A stretch of 64,000 nt of DNA from Lethocerus indicus. Lineage: Eukaryota; Arthropoda; Insecta; Hemiptera; Belostomatidae. Below the pieces are notes generated by a model that did not search any database, had not been told where the DNA came from, and saw only the letters and a list, made by a program, of their open reading frames with translations. This document shows positions 37,842-49,430 of the stretch, piece by piece. Within the stretch, counting starts at the first letter, position 1. Each line of letters starts with the position of its first letter. The stretch covers positions 1,054,001-1,118,000 of the forward strand of contig JACDQD010000010.1 in assembly GCA_019843655.1 (NCBI GenBank), written 5' to 3'. Position numbers and translations under genes: made by a program.

Positions 37842-40800
37842 ATGGAAGCCAGAGACGGGGAAGCGTCGGACCGTCCTCCGGAGGACGGGAGTCGGAACTC
37901 GGTTGAGGACGTCCCGGACGGAAACCGAGAATCCGAGGAATATGCCGCTTGGGGTGGCGGTAGCCTCGTGGAGGAATATCCACGCGGTGCAACCGGCGGA
38001 CGAACAAGTGGAAACGCGGGTGGAAGGCCAGTGACCGGACGCGGATGGTACCAACGGGGGATCGAAGGGAATGAAAATCAAATCGCCAATGCTCAACTTA
38101 GACAGCGAGCTGGAAGTAGCTCGTCGGATGGAAGGTCAGAGGGTCTATTAGATCGGAATTTCGTGCCGGATATTATTGCACAGGGTCCCAGTGATCTCGC
38201 GGGACGAGCTCATCGGGAAGACGGGATCCAAGAAAGGGAAGAAGTTAGGCGAATCGGAATACGAGAGATCGGTATCGAAAACGAGATGGGCGAGGACGTG
38301 GAAATGCGGGAAATCGGAGAGGTGGCCGCCGCGGGAAACGCGGTGGAAGAAAATGAGCCCGAAGACATTGGTGTGCGCGGTCATCGGGCCGAAGACGAAG
38401 ACGGCGTTCTGGAAACCGACGAAGAAACTAACGCCGGACAAGAGAAGCCGTGTGATAAATACGGCGTGCGGAATTCGGTGCAGGTTACCGACGACCTCGA
38501 TGGCCCCGAGGACGGAAGGGCGATGAATCTGTGCGACCTCCCCGAAGAGATCCTGATGGGTATAGTCTCGCTGGTGCCCGTCCACGAGCTCAAGACCGCG
38601 CTGGCCCTGGTCTCCAAACGGTTCTACCGGCTGAGCAAGAACATCTCCTTTTACAGACAGTTGACCTTCGGCACGCACTTCGGCACCGTGGCCGTCGTAG
38701 AGATGGTGAGGAGCGTGCCCATGCTCTCCAGGCTGGAGCTATACGCCAGGAAGGACATCAACCAGATACTGGAAGCGGTCACCGGCTACAACACCAAGTT
38801 GGCGGTACTCAAGATCAATTCCGGTAACGCGAAAACAATTTAAGATAATAACTCTCGTAGGGATCTGTACGTAGGGTGCCGGGATCCATCGGAAGGGTTG
38901 TTATTGCCCTTCCTTCTGTGGCCCTCTCGGGTGTTGTCCGACTTTCGAATCTCTTACCGATTCCATCATTGGGTCCGACGACCCCGATAACAATCATCCA
39001 TCGGCTAGTAACAAAACAATATAGTAATAGACATAATTCGTAATTATCTCGGGCGGATAGGTAAAGACCACCGGAGCAGCAATCTGAGCACGCGGGTGCT
39101 GCTCGGGTTCCTGAGCAAGTGCGTCGGCCTGAAGAAGCTGACTCTGAAGCGCGTCTGCCTGGACGACGCCGAGAGGTTCTACGCCGGTTTGGGGGCGGCG
39201 GTGCCCGGACTTAGCTCGCTCAACCTGAACCACAACCTGCAGCTGAGCAGCGGCGGCCTGGAGGCGGTGGCCCGCGGCCTCGGCGGGCCCATCGCCGACC
39301 TCAGGATCTACTGCCTCTCCTTCGACCGGTTGGGCAGCGTCAGCCCCTACGGCGACGACCCCGTCCTCACCCTCCTCAACGCCAACAGGGCCACCCTCAG
39401 CGTGCTCAAGCTCAACACACTGGGCCTCACCGACGCCGTCATGCCCGCCATAGCCAACTGTCCCAACCTCAACAAGCTGCATCTCTACAGGTAAGCCCGG
39501 AAACCCTCCCGACCAATATCTCCTGTAGCGCGACACGAGAGGAGTCTATAAACTCTTAGTACAACATTGGGGGGGGGGGGATGGTTTACGTACAGGTTGG
39601 TGAACGTGGACGACGAAGGTATCGCGGTGTTGGGGAGTGCGAGGGAGCTGAGAGAGCTGGTGGTGACGGTGCCGAGGGCGGTGACCAGCCGGGGGTGGAC
39701 GGCTCTGTTCGGCTCTGGGGTCGGCTCTGGCCGCCTCCTCCGCCTCACCGTCAGCAACAGCTGCACCGTGGACGACACCGTCCTCCGGGCTATAGGGCTC
39801 CACTGTCCCCTCCTCCAGTCGCTGGCACTGCCCGGCTGCCGGCAGATCACCGAGCTCGGGGCCGCCCACCTCATACGCTCCTGTTCCCGCCTCCGATACC
39901 TCAACCTCTTCTCGACCAAGGCCTCCGTCGTCGAGGCCTTCCGCCTCCTCCCCGACCACCTGCCCGCCCTCAAGATACTCGTCTTCAGGCCCGACGACAG
40001 GAACAAGAACAACGCCTTGCTGCTGGACATCGTCGCTCGGATGCCCGCCCTCCAACTCCGCGATTATTACAGGTATCTTTGAAATAAATTCCGTTTCTTA
40101 AGTAAGAACCCCCGGTGTATTTATTTTAGCCGTAGAGCGGTCAACTCCGAGATGTAGGAATAGGAGGTGCGCCTACCAGTGGGCCTAGCTAATTGTTAGA
40201 GGAACTAGAGTAGCCATAAGCCTACTAGAGAACAGACCCTAACGAAATTGCCGAGTGTCAGACATTACCATCGCGGCCCGTACTGCAATTAACAGTTCAG
40301 AGTGGAAAATATTTACTTATCGCGATAAAAGCGGTATAAAATGTAGAATTTACGATCCATATTCGTCTTCCTTATACGAACAGATTCGGAACATAATAAA
40401 TTCGGTGAGATATTATTTTCGTGAACGGTTTACAGTTGGCACGAGAATATTTAAGACTCGTTTAAGAGTCATTCGCGGTATTATTAATCTTCTGTCACTA
40501 TAGAAGATTCGATCTTAGATGAAACCGGTCTAGGCTTCTCCGGTAGGATCTCGCCGGTGCCTCGACAGTCGGTGGATGATGCTACTGAAGATGGCGTGAA
40601 ACAATAAACCGGCACCAAATAGGCGAGTGGAAACAGATCGCAAGATTCGACGATATTCTAAACCCTAGCGGACCCCAAAACTTACAATTAAGTACTTGAA
40701 GTTTACAATTTCAAATTTATAACAGTATTTATTTACTTATATTTGCGCAGAAAAAAATACAGAGGTAAGGAGAGAGTTGAATTCCGTGTTTCTATTTATG

Positions 40801-43800
40801 GTATATAGAGTGCTTAAACTGTCTCCAATATACACACATCAAGCACTTAATACTGCTGTCGACACGTTACTTTTACCTAACGGTATTTTTTATTAACGTA
40901 TCATATATTTTTGGTAAACATCTATGGAATAGTCCAGTAGTACAGAAACTGTGTCACGGTATACACTAACAATATCCATTTTTTCTTTATTACCTATCAG
41001 ATTACTTTAAGTATAGGAAAAACTGCTGTTGAATACTTTTTATCAGTGTTTTTTTCCCAAAATATTAGTGTTAGGCTTAAGTAAGCCACTTGTCGCCAGT
41101 CGAGGACGCACTACAAACAAATTTGTTAAACTTCGTACCTACTCAAGTAACTTTTCTTCTTCCACAATAATATGAAATCGAGGTTAAAATAACTGGAAAT
41201 ACAATGGTATTAGGGACGAGACAGATAATTGACTTTGAACAATTTATGCAATTAACGACATAGATAATGGGCACAGAAGAAAAGACTGAAACAACGAATA
41301 TTTCCCCAATGTTTTTATGATACCGACCGTGCCATGAAAAATACAGAATAAATATCTGCACCAATAGACGTCTAAACAAGCGGTTGAAGACTTACTTACT
41401 TAGAGGAGGACAGAAATACACAGCTTAAGGGACGTAATATCGATAGGACTAGGACTCGTCCCTTTAGCGGGATTGCCGCGAAAATCGCTAAGAAAAATTA
41501 CAGATATCGGAACGAAGTTGACACCTATTCAAATAATCTAGGATTAAGTCCTACGCACTTTCCTGGTATCGGGAATATCGCCCCGATTAGATTTCATATT
41601 ATTAGATTTAAAAAATTTTTTCGGGAAATCCCGCCGTATAGGTACAATTATTCTCTTTTATAATTGAATTTCTTCGATTAGTTTAAGGTCCACGAGGTTT
41701 TGGAATATCTCAATTGTTGCCATCTTCCACCCCTCTCACCCGTTTGTTCATGTTCTAGGCTCAGTAAGGGACTATAGTAACAAGTGTCCGGAACTAATTC
41801 TATATCTGTTGCCGAGGACCAAATCAGCGGAGCCTGAGACTGTAAATAACCAATAACTTTATATATATATATTGCAGTATGTTCCGGTTGCGTGAAGAAA
41901 ATGTGTACTCGATGGCGCTCAGCTGCCGGTCTCATAGGTCCTGGGAGCCGAGCGTCAACGTCGGCCCTACCGGCTATAGTCATCGCCCTGAAGCAGTCCG
42001 TCGGGTAGCTATAGCACTTTTTCAGTGTTAGATCACTACCTCGTATAACGAATATAATGAGTGAGAACGCCCGTGTCTGCGTACAACATTAACCCCGCTA
42101 ACTTTCGCGATCTCAAATTTCTGGGGATCATATACTCTAAACCCTAGGTTCCCGAACTTTTTTTCTCATGGACCACTTTATAAATTTGGTGGACCCCCCA
42201 GCCAAATTTCTACCCTATTCCCAAAATTCGACAAAAAATGTGAAGATTATAATTTTCACTCGAAAACTTCAGTCACTTGGCAGTCTCGAGAGCGGAACTT
42301 TCACGGATGCTCAACCAGAAGAGAGAATCAACTAAAATTTTGCAAATTTTCGCGGAAGAAAACGGGTAACAAAAAACGTTTCACGCGGTTAAATGGGTTT
42401 AAAAACGAATTTAACGACGTTCGGGACCGTGTTCAAATAAAGGCATCCGAGCTGTAGGCATTTCGGTAAGTTCGATATATGAGTTAAGACGGGCCAATGA
42501 AGGGAACAATAGCAGGAAATACGTTGCGGAGGGAAATTATTGACAATGTTTTACTGTAGTCTGGAGACAATGTCGAAGAGGGCTATTACAGGTATTGGGT
42601 TGACGACTAAGTAATTGCGGGATTTTACCGACAAGCGGCGTTGTACATATTTTTAAGTACTTCAACATCTTTGCACAGATAATCCGTAGATGGTTTTGAA
42701 TGCACGTATAATAATCAATAACGGCCTTTATTCGGTCATCGTCGACCTCCACTGGACGTCCAGAGCGCTCCTCGTCTTCTAATGAAAAATCCACCGACCG
42801 GAATTTCGCGAAATTTCTTTTAAGGCTTCATCACCGTTTCTATGAGCCCGCGAGGCGTTAACACTTTTGCGAAAATAAAAAAGCGAAATGTGACGGAAAC
42901 GCTCGCTTCGGTTCACCGTGTTTCAGCCTTTTATACACACACACACACAATTCAACCGTTCGATGTAATTTCGATACCGAGTGTTTCAGAAAGGACCGAA
43001 TAATAACGTATCGAAGAATCTTATCTGTGCAAAGATGTTGACGCACTTAAAAATAATGTACAACGCCACTTGTCGGTGAAAATCCGCAATTACTTAGCTG
43101 TCGACCCAATAGATTCCCTGTTTATACATTTCGTAATTAATTTTAATCAGAAAAATTCCAGTAAACTGCGAAAGGAGGATTTTAAGTTGGGTAACGTTGC
43201 GCGTATATAGACGTGCCTGTCAACTCGCAGTTGGGACGTTAATTGATAGAGGGCGCTGGTGATGACACTGACGTGTGGCGCCCTCTGTTGAAGTGTTCCG
43301 ATTCTAAATAAAGAGAACTGGCGCACTTGGGGCGTGAAATGGACAGGTGAAAAACAATTTCCCCATATTTTTTTTTTTTTACCAACCAATTAACCCTCTA
43401 TGATGGGCCCGTGTAACTTTCAGGTCACATTTCAATTTATCCAGATTTTACCAAATAATTATAGCTTTTTACCGTGAGATGGCGGATAAATGTTAATCCA
43501 ATAACGTTGTCGAGACAACCAATATCAATTTTTTTTTTCATTCGCATATATAGGTTTATAATTACTGATTTTTCGTTCCCCCCAATTTTTTGGATTTAAA
43601 ATAAAAATTCGGCCCATAAATTGTCCCGGCTCGTTCCGTCGGTTTAATAATCAATAATAATTTTATGTCATTTAATCAATAGAAAATAATAATTTTGGAG
43701 AAAAGTCAACGGTGAATCACTCTCTTGTTCACTGTCCTTTCCTATTTTCGATCCGGCATTCATGTATGGATGAAAGATTTAATATATAAAAAAAGACATA

Positions 43801-44828
43801 TTTTGTATTTATTTCGGCAAGAAGAGTTGCAACTTAACGGGTCTCGGCATTCCAATAGATACACTCGGAAGTGGTAAATTGCCAACGTACGAAGGGAAAA
43901 CCGCAAAGTTGCTGTTGTGTGGGGGTGGGGGAGGGGTTGGATGACACCCCTACTCAGTATTCGGGAAGGAGGCCACGAATCCAGGACAATTAAGTTAAAG
44001 CTTTTATAAAGCCCGTTTTGAGGAAAGTCCCGTTTTGGGGGGGGGGGGTGGGGGGAGGGGGTAAAGGAGAGAGAGAGAGAGAGAGAGAGAGGAGGTGGGG
44101 AAGGGCCCAGTCGTTAATCCCCGACGGGAAATCTCGGAGGAAAACTCGAAGCTTTTCACAGTTGGATATAATCCCCGGTCGGATTATAGGGGGATTATAG
44201 GCTGGGGGGGGCGGCCTTCTTCACTCTTCTTCATGGGCTTAAGCATACTTCAACACTTAGACAAGCCTCCCTCTCCCCCCCCCCGCTTTGCCAGATGCTT
44301 GATTTACTGTGTTACTTATATAATAAGACAATATAGAAGTTTTTTTTATCCCATCATTCCAATTTTTTTTTTCTCCCACTTCAACATTACTGGTATGGGA
44401 CAAAATCCAATCTCGCCCCAAAGTCGCTTCCCGTAATAATATTAATTATTTTTCGCCGATTCAATTTTTTCTCCCCAAATAGTGAAAATGCTATTTTTCA
44501 TTAACTGTCGATACTGGGCCCGCAATGCGCAACTGTTACGCGGGTTAGCATTAGACGCGCCGTATTTTCGCCTAAACCGCGTTACTGTTATTCCGCAACT
44601 GGAATTCGAAATTATCTCTATTGTTTAAATAATGTTGGCGTATTTTAGGACGTCCGCAGCCACTCGGGTGGCGATTTATTGGACATTTCCTCGTTGGAAC
44701 GGCAAATCTTCCTCTCTGAGCTCAACAGACTATCTCGACTCTACGGGAGACTGCGCAAGCCGCTACAAAACGGGATACCGCACATCGAGGTAGGCCAATC
44801 TACAAATTATTCTAGCCACAACAGATAG
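37842..44828 (+). CDS. F-box / leucine-rich-repeat protein, four exons
   Basis: Exons 37842-38823, 39061-39490, 39596-40072 and 44660-44789 (or to a stop at 44828 if the last donor is not used). All junctions are GT-AG and keep phase. The ATG has a purine at -3 and G at +4. Residues 1-227 are charged and low-complexity. An F-box follows at about 228-275 (LCDLPEEILMGIVSLV...LALVSKRFYRL), then leucine-rich repeats from about 290 to 625 (for example LKKLTLKRVCLDD, LSSLNLNHNL, LQSLALPGCRQI, LRYLNLF). In this family the F-box binds Skp1 and the repeats bind the substrate, so the product is probably an SCF ubiquitin-ligase adaptor; the target is unknown. Exons 2-3 are strikingly GC-rich. Exon 4 (DLLDISSLERQIFLSELNRL) uses an AG at 44658-44659, chosen because it fits the phase. 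More 3' exons may exist. Total about 673 codons. Confidence 0.82.
40510..40690. repeat. Diverged hairpin-family copy
   Basis: GAAACCGGTCTAGG stands at the left; GCTACTGAAGATGGCGTGAA and a tail TATTCTAAACCCTAGCGGAC...CAAAACTTAC stand at the right, in family order. The right-arm core keeps CTGAAGA but has lost the GCC-GAAA-CCGGTC arrangement. Probably inactive. Confidence 0.55.
42593..43111 (-). mobile_element. Mariner-derived MITE, copy 1, TA target duplication
   Basis: Element 42595-43109 (515 bp) is flanked by TA. Inverted ends of nearly 90 bp start TTGGGTTGACGACTAAGTAA and end with the inverse (...TCGACCCAA), like cecropia/Hsmar1-type mariner ends. Between them, on the minus strand, lie a leader and the start of a transposase, FSLEDEERSGRPVEVDDDRI, which is cut short and joined directly to the 3' terminal repeat. 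It is internally deleted and therefore non-autonomous. Confidence 0.88.
44509..44575 (-). repeat. 65-bp dispersed repeat, copy C (inverted)
   Basis: The reverse complement gives CGAAAATACGGCGCGTCTAA, TGCTAACCCGCGTAAC and ATTGCGGGCCCAGTATC, close to copy B. Confidence 0.65.
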
Positions 44829-44985
44829 AAAATATATTTCACAATTCTAGTTATGCAGTAGATCTGCGGGAGGCTCCCCGATTCGTCCGGGCAAGCAGGG
44901 TAGACCCGAGTGTACAATTATACGTACGTAGGTAATTGTCGTAGATTTGTTGTGTTTCTGTCTCCTCTCGCTGGTTTGGTCTTTT

Positions 44986-45024
44986 GCTAGACCGGGGTTT
45001 CGGCCGCTCGCCATCTTCAGTAGC
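44986..45024 (-). ncRNA. Hammerhead ribozyme motif, stem III with CC loop
   Basis: The minus strand has GCTA/TAGC, CTGAAGA, T, GGC-GAGCG-GCC, GAA and ACC-CC-GGT followed by C. All core residues are canonical. A 2-nt loop would close stem III, which may let it fold as a monomer. Confidence 0.65.
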
Positions 45025-45148
45025 GGTGTTAGTCACTGTTGGCACTTTGGATGTTTTCGGATGTTACATCCGAGTACAAGTGAAAGTAACAGTGCAGTGA
45101 GGATGCCCCACGAAAAACATCCAAAGTGCCGACAGTGACAGTAACACC

Positions 45149-45185
45149 GCTACTGAAGATGGCGAGCGGCCGAAACCGGTCTAGC
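45149..45185 (+). ncRNA. Hammerhead ribozyme, type I, intact core
   Basis: GCTA (45149-45152), CTGAAGA (45153-45159), extra T, GGC/GCC (45161-45163, 45169-45171), GAA, ACC/GGT (45175-45180), C45181 at the cleavage site, TAGC (45182-45185). It is on the same strand as the F-box gene upstream. Confidence 0.72.
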
Positions 45186-45493
45186 AAAGGAACAAAACCA
45201 GCGAGAGGAGACAGAAACACCACAAACCTACGGTAATTATATTTATATATTTTATGTTTATATACACTGCAACCTTTATTTGTGGAGTGTTCGAGCTGGC
45301 AATAAACTAAATTAAATAATGGTGTATACTATGTGCCTTCGTTATTTTTGCATACACTCGATAAACTAAGTTGTATTTCACAGTTCTAAGCGACCTGTAG
45401 GACAGGAGGAGGTCTGTGTTGGAGATATCATAAATGACAAGAGTGTTTGGTGTTATTGTTGCCCGAGGGGTAATTTACGAAGAATACTGTAGT

Positions 45494-46173
45494 GTGCACG
45501 CAAGTTATACGTCGAATATAAATTAAATATAATTCGAAATGAATAATCTGGGATTTAATTTATTATTTTAAAGAGATATATTGTCCTAAAGAGGTATGAG
45601 ATTTGACGATAAAGTGTGCTGTAATCGCTTGGAAAAATTCTTTGAGATAAATAAATTTCGGGTTTTCTACACAATCAATTATATTTGTATATTCAGACTT
45701 CAATATCTTTCTGGTCATTTGGAGGTTTTCCTTTCATTTAACTTGAGTAGTCTAAAACGGAGATTTTTGTCTGTTAACCCGATGCAAGATATTTTTGTTA
45801 ACGAAGGATGTTAATATCTGAGAGAGATCGAAAGAATTCCCCAAAAAATTTAATAAGAAACAAAAATAACACTTTCCATACCTTTTCCTTAACCTATATA
45901 TTTTAATAATTTGTGTGCGAAATTTTAACGAAATATTTAAGAATTCTTAAATTATTGAAATAACGAGAAGCACTATTACGAGAAGGCTGTTCACGAGGAA
46001 TATAGATAAAATTTGATTGCAATTAAAATTTTATGCGATTTAAAACACGAAATTGTAGTATCAAATTAAACATCTTGTCTAATGGGATGAATTTTCTTTC
46101 ATATTGTCTATAACCTGATAATTTTCCTCGTCAATTATCCTACAGTTTGTCTCCCTGAAATGCTGGAAAATTC
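45494..46173 (-). pseudogene. Broken duplicate of the FMO gene 3' end
   Basis: This segment repeats the FMO-1 terminal exon and its downstream DNA (51.29-51.88 kb): GTTATACGTCGAATATAAAT, AAAGAGATATATTGTCCTAA, and others. On the minus strand 46079-46170 translates to FQHFRET.CRIIDEENYQVI and then KENSSH with a TAG stop at 46079-46081, matching the FMO-1 C-terminus. The homology stops abruptly inside the exon, where satellite-like DNA (CGCACAACCCTCAGGGGGT) begins. No upstream exons are present, so this is a truncated third FMO copy. Confidence 0.85.
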
Positions 46174-48190
46174 TAAGTATATTTCCGCACAACCCTCAGG
46201 GGGTTACTGCTTTTAAGATATAAAATTCGGACATGCTTTGACGTAATGTGATTTATACTGTGGTCATTCAATTACTAAAAATGCAAACACGGTTAAATTG
46301 TCGCCTATTTAAAATCTATTGACACTTTTAAAAAAGGCTCTTCTTTGACCTTATTTAAATTCATTATTATGTCGATCAAACTGCTCTAATCTAGAGTATT
46401 CAAGGGAATACAGAGAAATTATTTATGGACCTGCTGTAAGGTCCTACTGGCAGGAATATGTACAATCGCATGCAGTGTTAATTGCATTCAGTGTCATGCA
46501 GTAAACGTGCAGAAAAGTCTTACCTTGTTCCCGTTCACTGCAACCGCTGCGACGAGTAGAGGGCCACCGACTGGGAGGTCTCCTCGCCCTGTGACCTCAC
46601 TCAGGGGATGGGACGACACTGAGGAGGGCGTCTTATCGGTCGGTCGGTCGGTCGGACGGGACTTATCTTACCTCTGTTCCCGTCTACACCTACTGTTTTA
46701 GGATATAACAATCGGGCATGCTTTCGCGTACTGTGATTTATACTGTGGCCATTCAATTACTAAACATGCAAACACGGTTAAATTGTCGCCTATTTAAACT
46801 CTATTGACACTTTTAAAAAAGGCCCTTCTTTGACGTTATTCAAATTCATTATTAGGTCGATCAAACTGCTCTAATCTAGAGTATTCAAGGGAATACAGAG
46901 AAATTATTTATGGACCTGCTGTAAGGTCCTACTGGCAGGAATATGTACAATCGCATGCAGTGTTAATTGCATTCAGTGTCATGCAGTAAACGTGCAGAAA
47001 AGTCTTACCTTGTTCCCGTTCACTGCAACCGCTGCGACGAGTAGAGGGCCACCGACTGGGAGGTCTCCTCGCCCTGTGACCTCACTCAGGGGATGGGACG
47101 ACACTGAGGAGGGCGTCTTATCGGTCGGTCGGTCGGTCGGACGGGACTTATCTTACCTCTGTTCCCGTCTACACCTACTGTTTTTAGGATATAACAATAA
47201 TCGGGCATGCTTTCGCGTACTGTGATTTATACTGTGGCCATTCAATTACTAAACATGCAAACACGGCTAAATTGTCGCCTGTTTAAACTCTATTGACACT
47301 TTTAAAAAAGGCCCTTCTTTGACGTTATTCAAATTCATTATTAGGTCGATCAAACTGCTCTAATCTAGAGTATTCAAGGGAATACAGAGAAATTATTTAT
47401 GGACCTGCTGTAAGGGTCCTACTGGCAGGAATATGTACAATCGCATGCAGTGTTAATTGCATTCAGTGTCATGCAGTAAACGTGCAGAAAAGTCTTAACT
47501 TTGGTTCCCGTTCACTGCAACCGCTGCGACGAGTAGAGGGCCACCGACTGGGAGGTCTCCTCGCCCTGTGACCTCACTCAGGGGATGGGACGACACTGAG
47601 GAGGGCGTCTTATCGGTCGGTCGGTCGGTCGGACGGGACTTATCTTACCTCTGTTCCCGTCTACACCTACTGTTTTTAGGATATAACAATCGGGCATGCT
47701 TTCGCGTACTGTGATTTATACTGTGGCCATTCAATTACTAAACATGCAAACACGGTTAAATTGTCGCCTGTTTAAAATCTATTGACACTTTTAAAAAAGG
47801 CCCTTCTTTGACGTTATTCAAATTCATTATTAGGTCGATCAAACTGCTATAATCATAGGGTATTCAAGGGAATACAGAGAAATTATTTATGGACCTGCTG
47901 TAAGGTCCTACTGGCAGGAATATGTACAATCGCATGCAGTGTTAATTGCATTCAGTGTCATGCAGTAAACGTGCAGAAAAGTCTTAACTTGTTCCCGTTC
48001 ACTGCAACCGCTGCGACGAGTAGAGGGCCACCGACTGGGAGGTCTCCTCGCCCTGTGACCTCACTCAGGGGATGGGACGACACTGAGGAGGGCGTCTTAT
48101 CGGTCGGTCGGTCGGTCGGACGGGACTTATCTTACCTCTGTTCCCGTCTACACCTACTGTTTTTAGGATATAACAATCGGGCATGCTTTC
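46174..48190. repeat. Satellite array, about 487-bp unit, four copies plus a partial fifth
   Basis: Units start at about 46218, 46703, 47189, 47681 and 48168 (ATATAACAATCGGGCATGCT in the later ones). The middle units are nearly identical; the first is the most diverged. Each holds a GGTC run (GTCGGTCGGTCGGTCGGACG) and GCATGCAGTGTTAATTGCAT. A frame of about 64 codons recurs in each unit but starts with GTG and has no domain, so it is not called a gene. The array ends abruptly in unit 5. A diverged piece of the unit lies at 48625-48705. Confidence 0.93.
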
Positions 48191-48453
48191 TATGTTGGAG
48201 CGGAGTGGACTATGAAAAATGGCGTCTACGCTGTATGTCGTACAACGGAAAATTGAACTTTGTCCGTTTAATGGCCCTTGTAGAGGAGGCAGTGCCAGCT
48301 ACGGACGCCATTTTTTGTCGATTTTGGAAATATTTAAAAATGCATATTTCCTGGGGTTTGATTTCACGAATTGCGTATGTTCAAAATACTGTATATTGTT
48401 TATTTGAATTTTCCTTATTAGTAGATATGAAATAAACTACTTATTTGTGTTTG

Positions 48454-48509
<56 letters not shown>

Positions 48510-49430
48510 GAAAAGAAAAAATCATTTTCTCGTAATATTATCTCATTATTCCAGTATTTATGCATTTACATTCAACGTTAATTATTATACGATATATATT
48601 AGCATTTAATGAAAACATTCTTCGAAGGATCTGCGGGACGGAATATGTACAATTATATACAATGTTAATTTCATGCATAAAGCAGTAGAAATGTCTTACA
48701 TTCTACTATTTTTAATATTATATTAGATTTTAATATTATATTTAGTATCTTAATAAGTTATATATTTAAAGCGTCATTTTTTAACGGATTTTTTGAACTC
48801 ATAATCTTTACCCGTCCATTAGGTCTCTTAATTTATAATCTGGTAGGTTCACTTTGGTTTACCTTATTAGCGGAGGGTAAATAATTGACCCGGTAGTATT
48901 TTCTTATAATTTAACGGGTAATAAACAAATAATAGTCGGTAAATATTCGGATCTAATTGTTCCGTAGTTCCGCACGGCCTAGAACTAGGGGAAGGGCGTG
49001 CAGGGTTCTCCTAATTTGTTACCTTTATTATTGTTCTCGTCTTCGGCTCTTGTTCTAAGCTCTTGTTTTGGGCAGAAATGTGGCCTGCTTCTTGGGCACG
49101 AGCTGCACGCAGAATGAGGAAGGTTGTTTACGCCAAAAGTCACACAATAGAGATATGGACTTGGACCTCCCTAAGCCTACCACCCTTGGGGATTAACAGC
49201 ACAGGCGACCCCCAATCTTGCACATTTTGGAAATATTCAAAACTTTTAGATTTTTCCTGTTTTTCGACAATATTTCATTTTCCCTTCATAAATTATTCGC
49301 GGGCATAATATTGAAAATATTGCATTTCGATTCTCTCAATAGAAGGAAGCAATTAAAAAGCTCCTTCGAATTTTTGTATTTATTATTGAGAAATAATGAC
49401 ATTGTAATGATTAATTTGATCGAGTTAATG
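48191..49430. other. Spacer between two satellite arrays
   Basis: Holds an AT microsatellite (48457-48506) and a diverged fragment of the 487-bp unit (about 48625-48705, GGAATATGTACAATTATATA). No recognised exon. Confidence 0.55.

Larger units (their letters stand above)
40073..44659 (+). other. Last intron of the F-box gene
   Basis: A 4.6-kb intron that is much more AT-rich than its exons. It contains an old hairpin-family copy (40510-40690), a mariner MITE (42595-43109), a GA tract (44070-44092) and the inverted 65-bp repeat (44509-44575). Confidence 0.65.
44931..45238. mobile_element. Hammerhead hairpin element with two ribozyme arms
   Basis: Left arm (inverted) and right arm (direct) meet near 45060, and the outer ends (CGTAGATTTGTTGTG and CACAAACCTACG) are inverse. 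The flanking direct repeat is short (GGTAATT at 44931-44937 and 45232-45238). The long tail seen in other copies is absent. It lies 103 bp beyond the in-frame stop that could end the F-box gene; AATAAA follows at 45301. Confidence 0.82.

Noticed and set aside
38148..40055. Long minus-strand frames opposite the F-box gene exons
   Set aside because: Shadows of GC-rich coding exons; the plus strand has the F-box, LRR pattern and correct splice phases.
46507..48435. Repeated frame of 64-154 codons in each 487-bp satellite unit (SLTLFPFTATAATSRGPP...)
   Set aside because: It begins with GTG, has no domain and recurs only because the unit is repeated. A repeated non-coding frame is simpler.
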